A DNA stretch of 64,000 bases from Hymenobacter jejuensis (lineage in GTDB: Bacteria > Bacteroidota > Bacteroidia > Cytophagales > Hymenobacteraceae), in contig NZ_CP040896.1 of assembly GCF_006337165.1 (NCBI RefSeq), forward strand, positions 2,728,001 through 2,792,000, in the 5' to 3' direction. This document shows, piece by piece, positions 25,770-33,744 of this stretch. The position numbers and the translations under genes are program-made. Positions within the stretch are counted from its first letter, which is position 1; each line of letters starts with the position of its first letter. The notes beneath the pieces were generated by a model. It searched no databases. It was given only the letters and a program-made list of their open reading frames with translations, and was not told the DNA's origin.

Positions 25770-26657
25770 CTAAGCCTTGGGGTGGGCCTTTTCAAATACA
25801 GCTTTGAGCTTGTCTATTGACAAATGCGTGTAGACCTGAGTAGCAGCTAGGTTGGCGTGCCCCAATAACTCCTTAATTGCATTGAGATCAGCCCCTTTGC
25901 TCAGTAAATGAGTAGCAAAAGAGTGCCGCAGTACGTGCGGATGCTGCTGCGAAGAAGCAGTTGTAATCTGGCTCAAATAGTGCTTCACGGTACGGTACAC
26001 GAACTTTTCGTAAAGAGGTTCTAGCTTATCCGTAACGAGGAGCGCCCGGCAGACGTTGTCTCCTGAGCCAAATTCTAGACGCTTCCGCGCTATATAGCGT
26101 TCGAGCACTATTAGGAGGTTGGGATTGAGTGGTACAACTCGTTGTTTGTTGCCTTTGCCGGTTACGCGCACTGATCGCCCAGCTAAGCTTATGTCATCGT
26201 GTTGAATGCCAATAAGTTCTGAAAGGCGAATTCCCGTTCCATAGAGCAACTCTAGGATCAGTTGATCGCGTACGCCCGCGAACGTGTCCGGGAACTGAAA
26301 GGAATTGAGCAAGCCGTTGAGAGAATTCTCCGGTACAAAGTCAGGAAGTTTTTTTGCGGCTTTGGGCGACTTGATCCGGAGCATCGGGTTGCGCTGAATG
26401 ACTCCCGTACTCAGTAAAAATTTAAAATAGGAGCGCAAGCAGGCGATCTTGCGGTTGACCGTGCGTGGGTCGTGCTGCTGTTGCATTAGCTCAACTATCC
26501 AGGAGCGTATCAGGGTATGGTCAGCTTGTGCAGGCTCCTCTAGCTCAAAAGTTATTTTGAGGTAGCTCATAAACTGCCGAAGATCAGTTTGATAGGAGAG
26601 GAGAGTGTGAGGACTGTACCTGCGCTCAAACCGGAGGTAGTCAAAAAATAATTCCAT
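25770..26657 (-). CDS. xerC: tyrosine recombinase of the XerC/XerD type
   Basis: A 295-residue tyrosine recombinase with an N-terminal SAM-like core-binding domain (residues 1-95) and a catalytic domain with R144 (GTGIRLSEL), K168, H241 and R244 (HVLRHSFATH), H267 (LGHANL) and nucleophile Y276 (TQVYTHLS). The length and the conserved position between rpsU and hpf mark it as the housekeeping chromosome-dimer resolvase rather than a phage integrase. XerC and XerD cannot be separated by eye, so the symbol is provisional. Confidence 0.9.
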   Translation of the reverse strand: MELFFDYLRFERRYSPHTLLSYQTDLRQFMSYLKITFELEEPAQADHTLIRSWIVELMQQQHDPRTVNRKIACLRSYFKFLLSTGVIQRNPMLRIKSPKAAKKLPDFVPENSLNGLLNSFQFPDTFAGVRDQLILELLYGTGIRLSELIGIQHDDISLAGRSVRVTGKGNKQRVVPLNPNLLIVLERYIARKRLEFGSGDNVCRALLVTDKLEPLYEKFVYRTVKHYLSQITTASSQQHPHVLRHSFATHLLSKGADLNAIKELLGHANLAATQVYTHLSIDKLKAVFEKAHPKA

Positions 26658-26723
26658 ACGCTGGGCGCCGGCCGCTGAGGCCGAATACCTAATGTATGGA
26701 ATTAAACTGAAAAGTAAGAACGC

Positions 26724-26770
26724 GAAAAAACCGGCTGATTTGCCTATTGAGGCGAATCAGCCGGTTTTTC
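26724..26770 (-). terminator. intrinsic terminator downstream of rpsU
   Basis: A long hairpin with arms 26724-26745 and 26750-26770, one G-T pair, a GC-rich centre and A6/T5 flanks. It lies between rpsU and xerC and may attenuate read-through into xerC-hpf. Confidence 0.75.
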
Positions 26771-26780
26771 AGCAATGGCC

Positions 26781-26804
26781 GAAAACTACTGCTTAGTAGT
26801 TTTC
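26781..26804. repeat. 10-bp inverted repeat across the rpsU stop codon
   Basis: GAAAACTACT (26781-26790) and AGTAGTTTTC (26795-26804) with a 4-nt loop. The rpsU stop codon (26793-26795) is at its centre, so the hairpin includes the last three sense codons. Confidence 0.6.
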
Positions 26805-26987
26805 AGTAGCGTACATCGTTTGCTTGTAGATCGCCTTTTCTTTCTGCTTACGCGAGGTAACAGAAGGCTTCTGGAAGAACGTGCGGCGACGCAGCTCTTT
26901 CAGCACACCGGTGCGCTCAAACTTCTTCTTGAACCGCTTCAGCGCGCGGTCAACCGACTCGTTCTCCTTAATTTGGACGATGATCAT
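26793..26987 (-). CDS. rpsU: 30S ribosomal protein S21
   Basis: A 64-residue basic protein ([37 protein letters not shown]), the S21 protein that contacts the 3' end of 16S rRNA near the anti-Shine-Dalgarno sequence. In Bacteroidota, S21 belongs to the complex that hides the anti-SD, which fits the weak SD sequences seen in this window. First gene of the run with xerC and hpf, separated from them by a strong hairpin. Confidence 0.95.
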   Translation of the reverse strand: MIIVQIKENESVDRALKRFKKKFERTGVLKELRRRTFFQKPSVTSRKQKEKAIYKQTMYATENY

Positions 26988-27074
26988 ATGCTAAGTGGAA
27001 TTGAAAACTTTCTTTTGAGGGTTGCAAAGGTAACAGGCTCTTTCTTACTACGCAAGTCCTTATGAAGTTGCCCG

Positions 27075-28214
27075 TTACTTCAGCAAGTTACGAGCAATAA
27101 CGAGCTTTTGTATTTCGGAGGTGCCTTCGCCGATGGTGCAAAGCTTGGCGTCTCGGTAAAATTTCTCAGCAGGGTAATCTTTTGTATAGCCGTAGCCCCC
27201 AAATATTTGCACGCCTTCATTGGCCGCCCGCACCGCTACTTCCGAAGCATACAGTTTGGCCATCGCTGATTCTTGCGTAACATTCAGGCCCCGGTCTTTC
27301 ATGTCAGCAGCTCGATAAGTGAGCAGGGAAGCGGCTTCAATTTCGGTAGCCATATCAGCTAACTTGAAAGAGATGCCCTGAAAGTTGGAGATCGGCTGGT
27401 TGAACTGGTGCCGCTCCTTTGAGTATTGCACTGCGGCTTCATAAGCTCCTTTGGCAATTCCCAGCGACAAAGCCGCAATAGAGATTCGACCGCCGTCCAA
27501 CACCTTCATGGATTGGATAAAGCCGTCGCCGACTTTTCCTAGGATATTTTCTTTGGGCACGCGGCAGTCGGTGAAAATAAGCTCGGTGGTTTCCGATGCC
27601 CGCATCCCCAGTTTATCAGCTTTCAGGCCGTGAGTAAAACCTTCGGTGGGTTTCTCAATCACAAAGGCGGTCATGCCGTGCGAATCACCGACTTCACCAG
27701 TCCGCGCAATGACTACGGCAATCTGACTGCTTTTGCCGTGCGTAATAAAATTCTTAGCTCCGTTAAGTACATAATAGTCGCCGTCTTCTACAGCCACCGT
27801 GCGCATGTTGCCGGCATCTGAACCGGTATTAGGTTCCGTGAGGCCCCAAGCGCCTATCCATTCGGCAGAAGCCAGCTTCGGCAGCCATTTGTGTTTCTGT
27901 TCTTCGGAGCCAAACTGCAGAATATGGCCCGTGCAGAGCGAATTATGCGCAGCCATAGACAAGCCGATGCTCCCATCTATTTTGGCCAGTTCAGAAATCG
28001 CAGTTACATATTCGGTGTAGCCAAACCCCGAGCCGCCATATTCTTGAGGAACCAAAACACCCATTAGGCCTAACTCGCCTAGTTGGTGGAAGATATGGAT
28101 AGGAAACTCTTGGCTTTCATCCCACTTCATCATGTTGGGTTTGATGTGAGTAGCGCCAAAGTCGCGTACCATTTGGGCAATCATTGTTTGGTTCTCGGTA
28201 GCTACCAATTCCAT
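27075..28214 (-). CDS. acyl-CoA dehydrogenase, short-chain type
   Basis: A 379-residue FAD enzyme that oxidises acyl-CoA to trans-2-enoyl-CoA in fatty-acid or branched-chain amino-acid breakdown. N-terminal helical domain, central beta domain with GAWGLTEPNTGSDAG (FAD/substrate contact), and C-terminal helices with FGGYGYTKDYPAEKFYRDAK. The probable catalytic base is E363 in IGEGTSEIQ, the position used by short-chain and isobutyryl-type members rather than isovaleryl enzymes. Single gene, divergent from the polysaccharide export genes across 233 nt in which no clear site was identified. Confidence 0.93.
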   Translation of the reverse strand: MELVATENQTMIAQMVRDFGATHIKPNMMKWDESQEFPIHIFHQLGELGLMGVLVPQEYGGSGFGYTEYVTAISELAKIDGSIGLSMAAHNSLCTGHILQFGSEEQKHKWLPKLASAEWIGAWGLTEPNTGSDAGNMRTVAVEDGDYYVLNGAKNFITHGKSSQIAVVIARTGEVGDSHGMTAFVIEKPTEGFTHGLKADKLGMRASETTELIFTDCRVPKENILGKVGDGFIQSMKVLDGGRISIAALSLGIAKGAYEAAVQYSKERHQFNQPISNFQGISFKLADMATEIEAASLLTYRAADMKDRGLNVTQESAMAKLYASEVAVRAANEGVQIFGGYGYTKDYPAEKFYRDAKLCTIGEGTSEIQKLVIARNLLK

Positions 28215-28447
28215 GGGTGGGGGTAATTTGGGTGGGTGGTAAGGGTATAACCGGATGAGTCCGGTTTTGGGTTCGCGAAGGTACCATTTTGATTATACCG
28301 AAGCCAGCCGCGACACCGCCTCTGTTGGCCCGTATTTTGAAAGGGCGCGCTAATTCGGTTACTTTGAAGGTTTTTCAGGGTAAATCTGCTCTTGGAATGG
28401 GACGGGCCCTGGTACTTCACAACTAAATAATCGGCTTCTCAGCCTGC

Positions 28448-29338
28448 ATGCAACAACCTGATTTTCGCCGCCTCCTGCGCTTCTGGCTGCTGTGCCTGCC
28501 TGCGATCGTATTATTAGCTTCCTGCACAGCATCCCGTGTCCGGCAGCAGAATACTATGTTCCGAACGGATGGGGGCGTTGCTGATACAGCCCGGCTCCGT
28601 ACAGCGGTCAATCGCTTGGAGCGCAACTATGTCATCCAACCGAACGACTACCTCGACGTTAGGGTATTCACGAACAAAGGTGAGCGCATCTTGGACCCGA
28701 ATGGGGAACTTCAGTTTGGCGCCCCCGCCGGGTTGGGCACGGGCACTGCTAAACCAAGCGGACAACAAGGTTCCGCAAGCAGTGGTGCGCAGTTTCTCGT
28801 TCAAAACGACGGGATTGTGAAACTACCTATGGTGGATTACGTGAAAATATCTGGGCTGACCCTCCTGCAGGCGGACAGCCTTCTACAGATTAAATACAGC
28901 GAATTCTACAGGGACGTGTTCGTGATCACACGCGTTTCCAACAACCGCATTATTGTACTAGGAGCAGTAGCGGGCGCATCGGGTCAGGTTATTCCATTGG
29001 TCAATGACAATATGAACCTGCTTGAAGTGCTAGCCTTGGCAGGAGGTATCGAAGGCGGGGCGGTGGTCGGTACGGGTGGGCGCATCGGTCGCGCCGACAA
29101 TATCCGGCTTATAAGGGGGGACCTTAAGAACCCGCAGGTTCAGGTAATTAATCTTACCACGTTCGAGGGCATGCGCAGAGCCAACCTGCAAGTGGAACCC
29201 AACGATATAATATATGTTGAGCCTATACGCCGGCCTTTCTTCGAGGCCCTAAGCGATGTTGCTCCTTTGTTTGGGATAGTTAGCGGCCTTACCGGTCTGG
29301 TTTCAACTATTTTGTTTGTAGCTATTAATCTTAAATAG
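28448..29338 (+). CDS. polysaccharide export lipoprotein, Wza type
   Basis: A 296-residue outer-membrane lipoprotein that would form the export channel for capsule or exopolysaccharide. The lipobox is LLASC with the lipidated Cys at residue 26. The Poly_export domain follows (YVIQPNDYLDVRVFTNKGERI...), then the SLBB-like segment VFVITRVSNNRIIVLGAVAGASGQVIPL. A C-terminal hydrophobic helix (LFGIVSGLTGLVSTILFVAINL) matches the amphipathic membrane-spanning helix of Wza-like proteins. The tyrosine autokinase starts 45 nt downstream. Confidence 0.9.
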   Translation: MQQPDFRRLLRFWLLCLPAIVLLASCTASRVRQQNTMFRTDGGVADTARLRTAVNRLERNYVIQPNDYLDVRVFTNKGERILDPNGELQFGAPAGLGTGTAKPSGQQGSASSGAQFLVQNDGIVKLPMVDYVKISGLTLLQADSLLQIKYSEFYRDVFVITRVSNNRIIVLGAVAGASGQVIPLVNDNMNLLEVLALAGGIEGGAVVGTGGRIGRADNIRLIRGDLKNPQVQVINLTTFEGMRRANLQVEPNDIIYVEPIRRPFFEALSDVAPLFGIVSGLTGLVSTILFVAINLK

Positions 29339-29383
29339 TAGGCGCTAACTATTCTATTTTACTAGTCAACCCCAGAGTAGTCC

Positions 29384-31834
29384 ATGGCCTTAAAAGAAGA
29401 AGCTGAACTCGAAGAGTTAATTCGAAATTCTGGCGGAGTAGATGCAGAAGCTGCCGACGAAGACAGCGAAGGCTTTGATATAACCACGTTGCTTACGGTA
29501 GCTCGCAAGAGCCTGCCTTGGATTGTGTTGCTGATCGCCTTGGGGCTTACGGGTTCTTGGCTTTTCCTGCGCTACACGAAACCCGTTTATAAGTCGTCGT
29601 CACTATTAAAGATTGATGAAAGGACAGAAGCTGGAGCTTTAGGATTAGGAGCCTTAGGCCAGGGTGATGGTCGGCAAAATATAAATAAACTTTCTGGTGA
29701 AGTTGAATTAATTAAATCTAATATTATTTATCGTCGGCTCAAAGAATCGTTGGCGCTTGATGTAAATTATTATGCAGAAGGCGCAGTTCTGGAAAGTGAA
29801 CTGTACGGCAACTCTCCTTTTAAGGTAGAATATAACATCAAGAATGGAGTATTTTATAATACCCCAATAAACATACAATTTGTTGATAATAAGCACTTTA
29901 AGATATCTTATAATTTTCAAGGGCAGGAAGTAAATCGCGAACATTCGGTTGGTCAGACGATTTCAACCCCGGATATGGTATTGGCTATTACAACTACCCC
30001 GGCTTTTAATGATCAGGCAATCAATAAAAAATATTATTTCATTATTAATGATGAAGGAACGCTCAACTCGTATTTCGAGAAAAATATAAGTGTAGATATC
30101 ATAAACCCCAACGCTAATACGATTCAAATATCTTTTCAGGATTTTAATCCGCTTAAGGCGCGTGATGTCGTTAATAAGATTGATAGCGTTTATTTAGAAG
30201 AAAAGCTTGCGCAAAAGCAACAGGCTACTGCTCAGACGTTAGAATTCCTAGACAAAACTTTAACAGAAAATAAGAATAAATTAGAGGCGGCCGAAAATAA
30301 TTTGCAAGGGTTTGTCCGGCGCAATAAAACGTACGATGTTCGTTCGGATGTATCAACGGTTATTGCCAAGCTGGCCCAGCTAGAAGAAGACCGACGTAAA
30401 CTGGATGAGAAATCGAGGCTGCTGGAAGAAGTTTCCCGTTTAGTTGAGCAAGAGCGCTTAACGACCAGCGAGGACTTAACCGTTGAGAAAAGCATTCCGG
30501 GTTTGGCCTTGCTCGAAGACCCAGGCCTGACCGAACAGTTGACGGAGCTCAACAACCAGCAATACAATTTGCAACGCCTGCTGCGTTCTTATAAAGAAAC
30601 GACGGAGGCCGTGAAGCAGCAGGAATCCATGCTGGTGTTTATCAAGCAGAACATCCGGCGCTCATTGCAGCAAAGCCGCATTTTGCTACAGCGTCAGATT
30701 ACTAAGATGCAGCAGCGATATGCCGAACTCAACGCTAAGCTACAGGCTTTGCCAGAGAAGGAAACCGAGTTGGCACGCCTTCGTCGTCCAATGGAATTGT
30801 ATGAGAAGTACAATTTAATGCTTTTGGACAAAAGGACCGAGTTCAACATCTCCAAAGCAGGTACAACGGCAGATTTTCAAATTCTTTCGCCGGCCAGCTA
30901 TCCTTACTTGCCGATTTCGCCCATCAAGCTGATGGTTTATGCTATTGGTTTGGCCAGTGGCATTGTGTTAGGGCTGGGCTTGATTGCCGTTCGCTTCCTT
31001 ATGCACAATACCGTAACCAATGTGCGGGAGTTGGAAAGAGCAACTTCGGCCTCTGTGTTGGGCGTTGTGCCAACTTACGACAAGGAGAAAATGACTGTTT
31101 CGAAGCTGGTTGTAGATAAGAACCCTAAGTCAGCAATTTCTGAATCCATTCGCTCTATTCGTACTAATCTTGATTTTATCAGCTCTTCCAAAAAGAAAAG
31201 ATTAATCTCGATTACCTCTACAATTTCAGGCGAAGGCAAAACTTTTGTCACAGTAAATCTGGGTGGAATTATTGCTTTGTCGGAGCAGCGCGTCGTGATT
31301 CTGGACTTGGACATGCGCAAACCAAAAGTGAATTTGGCTTTTGGAACAGAAAACCTGAAAGGCGTAAGCACTATTTTAATAGAAAGGCATTCGGTTGAAG
31401 AATGCATTCAGCATACACCAATTCCTACGCTTGACTTCATTTCTGCTGGGCCAACTCCGCCAAATCCTTCGGAATTAATTTTAAGTCCGAAATTTGACGC
31501 CATGCTGGCTGAACTGTATCAAACGTATGACGTGGTCATTATTGATACACCGCCCGTTGGTCTTGTGACGGATGGTATATTAATTATGCGCAAAGCTGAT
31601 ATTCCACTTTATATTGTTCGGGCTGATTATTCAAAAAAATCATTTCTGAAAAATATAAACAAGCTTATCCGCGCTAATAATTTTACCCGGATGTGCACCA
31701 TTCTAAATGATGCGCGGGCCACGGGTATGTACGGATATGGCTACGGCTACGGCTATGGTTACGGGCAGGGCTATTACGAGGAAAGCAAACCGGATGAAGG
31801 TTTCTTTACTCGCCTACGCAAACGCTTCTCATAG
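29384..31834 (+). CDS. polysaccharide biosynthesis tyrosine autokinase, Wzc type
   Basis: An 816-residue inner-membrane co-polymerase fused to a BY-kinase. First membrane helix about residues 45-62, periplasmic Wzz domain with long coiled coils (about 280-500), second helix about 517-540 (ISPIKLMVYAIGLASGIVLGLGL), then the cytoplasmic kinase with Walker A SGEGKTF (K619), the ILDLDMRKPKVN Walker A' motif and VIIDTPPVG. The C-terminus carries a tyrosine cluster (MYGYGYGYGYGYGQGYYEE) for autophosphorylation. It controls polymer length and export together with the adjacent phosphatase. The part at about 29640-30200 is visibly more AT-rich than its neighbours. Confidence 0.93.
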   Translation: MALKEEAELEELIRNSGGVDAEAADEDSEGFDITTLLTVARKSLPWIVLLIALGLTGSWLFLRYTKPVYKSSSLLKIDERTEAGALGLGALGQGDGRQNINKLSGEVELIKSNIIYRRLKESLALDVNYYAEGAVLESELYGNSPFKVEYNIKNGVFYNTPINIQFVDNKHFKISYNFQGQEVNREHSVGQTISTPDMVLAITTTPAFNDQAINKKYYFIINDEGTLNSYFEKNISVDIINPNANTIQISFQDFNPLKARDVVNKIDSVYLEEKLAQKQQATAQTLEFLDKTLTENKNKLEAAENNLQGFVRRNKTYDVRSDVSTVIAKLAQLEEDRRKLDEKSRLLEEVSRLVEQERLTTSEDLTVEKSIPGLALLEDPGLTEQLTELNNQQYNLQRLLRSYKETTEAVKQQESMLVFIKQNIRRSLQQSRILLQRQITKMQQRYAELNAKLQALPEKETELARLRRPMELYEKYNLMLLDKRTEFNISKAGTTADFQILSPASYPYLPISPIKLMVYAIGLASGIVLGLGLIAVRFLMHNTVTNVRELERATSASVLGVVPTYDKEKMTVSKLVVDKNPKSAISESIRSIRTNLDFISSSKKKRLISITSTISGEGKTFVTVNLGGIIALSEQRVVILDLDMRKPKVNLAFGTENLKGVSTILIERHSVEECIQHTPIPTLDFISAGPTPPNPSELILSPKFDAMLAELYQTYDVVIIDTPPVGLVTDGILIMRKADIPLYIVRADYSKKSFLKNINKLIRANNFTRMCTILNDARATGMYGYGYGYGYGYGQGYYEESKPDEGFFTRLRKRFS

Positions 31835-31852
31835 CTTATTAGAAGTCGTTTT

Positions 31853-32620
31853 ATGGCGTCTTTCTTCCAGAAATTTTTTGGCTCTGCGGCCGCGCATCCG
31901 GTTGACGACGTTTCCTTGGCGACTTTGGTGGCGGATATGCATTCCCACCTGCTTCCTGGGCTAGATGACGGTGCCGAGACAATAGAGCAATCGCTTGATT
32001 TGCTGCGGGCGTTGCAATCCTTAGGTTTCCGCAAGCTCATTATGACGCCCCATATCATGGGCGATTTCTACAAAAATACCCCCGATGGTATCAGATTGGC
32101 ACTCAATAAGTTGCAAAGTGCAGCTGCTGTCAATGACCTCGGCGAGATGGAGTTGGAATGCGCGGCCGAATATTACTTGGACGAATGGTTTGGCCGGAAA
32201 TTACACGCCGGAGAAGATCTGCTGAGCTTTGGTGGCGCTAAGAAGTACGTGTTGTTTGAGACCTCGTACATCAACGAGCCCTTCAACTTCAACGAAGTAG
32301 TGTTTCAATTGCAATCTTCTGGTTATCAGCCAGTTCTGGCGCATCCCGAGCGCTATACTTATTTTCACGGCCGGTTTTCGGATTTGGAGAGAGTGCGGGA
32401 AAATGGCGTACTGCTACAGCTTAACCTCAATTCCTTGGCGGGCTACTATTCGCCTAGTGCAAAGCGGGTGGCTGAGAAGATGGTTGATGCAGGTATGGTC
32501 GACTTGGTTGGAACCGATACCCACAATCTGAAACATACCGAGACACTACGCACCAAAACCCTGCAAAGCGAGTACCTGCGTAAGGTGCTGGCGTTGCCTC
32601 TGCTGAATAGTTCGCTCTAA
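31853..32620 (+). CDS. CpsB/CapC-type PHP tyrosine-protein phosphatase
   Basis: A 255-residue PHP-family metallophosphatase that dephosphorylates the Wzc-type kinase. The metal-binding motifs are DMHSHLLPGLDDGAET (residues 29-44), MTPHIMGDFY, the HPERYTYF segment and GTDTHNLKHTE near the C-terminus. It starts 18 nt after the kinase stop, so kinase and phosphatase are coexpressed. Bacteroidota members of this family are often annotated as histidinol phosphatase, but the kinase neighbour argues against that. Confidence 0.9.
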   Translation: MASFFQKFFGSAAAHPVDDVSLATLVADMHSHLLPGLDDGAETIEQSLDLLRALQSLGFRKLIMTPHIMGDFYKNTPDGIRLALNKLQSAAAVNDLGEMELECAAEYYLDEWFGRKLHAGEDLLSFGGAKKYVLFETSYINEPFNFNEVVFQLQSSGYQPVLAHPERYTYFHGRFSDLERVRENGVLLQLNLNSLAGYYSPSAKRVAEKMVDAGMVDLVGTDTHNLKHTETLRTKTLQSEYLRKVLALPLLNSSL

Positions 32621-32642
32621 CGTGTGAGCGTTACCTTTGCGC

Positions 32643-33662
32643 ATGATCTTCGTCACCGGTGGTAGCGGCCTAGTAGGCAGTTTTCTTATTCCAGCCCTGA
32701 TAGCGCGTGGCCATCAGGTGCGTGCCCTCTATCGGAAGACGATTCCACAGCTAGAGAATACCGGTGAGATAGAGTGGCTGGAAGGCGACATTCGCGATAC
32801 TGGCCTGTTGCGGACTGCCTTGCAAAACGTCACGCATGTGTTTCACTGCGCCGGGCTCGTTTCGTACGCGCCGCAGGATGAAGAAGCGCTTCAGCAGGTA
32901 AATGTTGAAGGAACAGCCACGATTGTCGACGCTTGCCTAGAACATCCCGGTGTTCGTCTTTGCCACGTTTCATCAGTGGCTGCTTTGGGTGGAGCTCAGA
33001 CGCCAGAAAGTGTTGCCGGTCAGAAGGTTAAAGTGCTGGATGAGAATGCTAAATGGGACTTGGGTGCCGAGCACCCAGCCTATGCCACTTCCAAGTACTT
33101 GGGTGAGTTGGAAGTTTGGCGTGGCATTTCGGAAGGTCTGTCCGCAGTTATGGTCAATCCGTCGGTGATTTTAGGCCCTGCCGATTGGGATCGCAGCAGC
33201 ACCCGTTTGTTTCGCTACGCTTATAACGAACACGCCTTTTATACGCCCGGATTCGTCAATGCTGTGGATGTGCGCGACGTGGTGGATGCAATGCTCCGGC
33301 TGACTTTCGATACTGCCATTTCCGGAGAGCGGTTTATTCTTAGCGCCGAAGCCATCTCGTTGCGGGAATTACTGGGGCAGGCCGCCGCTTGCTTTGGTAA
33401 AAAGCCGCCCAAAACGTCCGTACCGAATTGGGCGGCCGAGATTATCTGGCGGCTTGAGCACGCTCGCGCCATGTTGACCGGTGCGCGGCCCCTCATCACA
33501 AAAGACACGGCCCGGGCCGGCCGCCGAGCCGTAGAATACCGAGCCGATAAGGTGCAGCAAGCAATTGATTTTCGGTTCCGGCCGCTCAGCGAAACAATCA
33601 AATGGTGTTGCGCTCATTTGCGAACGAACCCTGCGGCCTCCGGTGCGGTTGTTGTATCTTAG
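32643..33662 (+). CDS. NAD-dependent epimerase/dehydratase family protein
   Basis: A 339-residue extended short-chain dehydrogenase. Rossmann loop VTGGSGLVGSFL (residues 4-15), the HVSSVAALGG serine and the catalytic YATSK (Tyr and Lys). The C-terminal part (SLRELLGQAAACFGKKPPKTSVPNWAAEIIWRLEHARAMLTG) resembles the dihydroflavonol reductase-like/3-beta-HSD-like Bacteroidota subgroup. ATG 32643 is preferred over the TTG two codons upstream because TACCTTTG at 32632-32639 looks like a -7 promoter element. Neighbourhood suggests a sugar-nucleotide or lipid-linked role, but that is weak evidence. Confidence 0.87.
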   Translation: MIFVTGGSGLVGSFLIPALIARGHQVRALYRKTIPQLENTGEIEWLEGDIRDTGLLRTALQNVTHVFHCAGLVSYAPQDEEALQQVNVEGTATIVDACLEHPGVRLCHVSSVAALGGAQTPESVAGQKVKVLDENAKWDLGAEHPAYATSKYLGELEVWRGISEGLSAVMVNPSVILGPADWDRSSTRLFRYAYNEHAFYTPGFVNAVDVRDVVDAMLRLTFDTAISGERFILSAEAISLRELLGQAAACFGKKPPKTSVPNWAAEIIWRLEHARAMLTGARPLITKDTARAGRRAVEYRADKVQQAIDFRFRPLSETIKWCCAHLRTNPAASGAVVVS

Positions 33663-33744
33663 GCCTGTTGCCTCTTCTTAGAGCAAAGCCATAATTAAAT
33701 TCGCGTAACCTGTCTTTTTGGCGGTTTGCGTAGCTTGTATCAGA

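Noticed and set aside
25770..26657. Tyrosine recombinase as sign of a mobile element
   Set aside because: It lies between rpsU and hpf, a conserved housekeeping context, with no att-like repeats or cargo; it is the Xer resolvase.
31725..31780. Short tandem repeat as CRISPR-like or non-coding repeat
   Set aside because: It is the in-frame YG codon repeat at the end of the tyrosine kinase gene.
31853..32620. Histidinol phosphatase
   Set aside because: The PHP fold is shared, but the position 18 nt after a tyrosine autokinase identifies a CpsB-type protein phosphatase.
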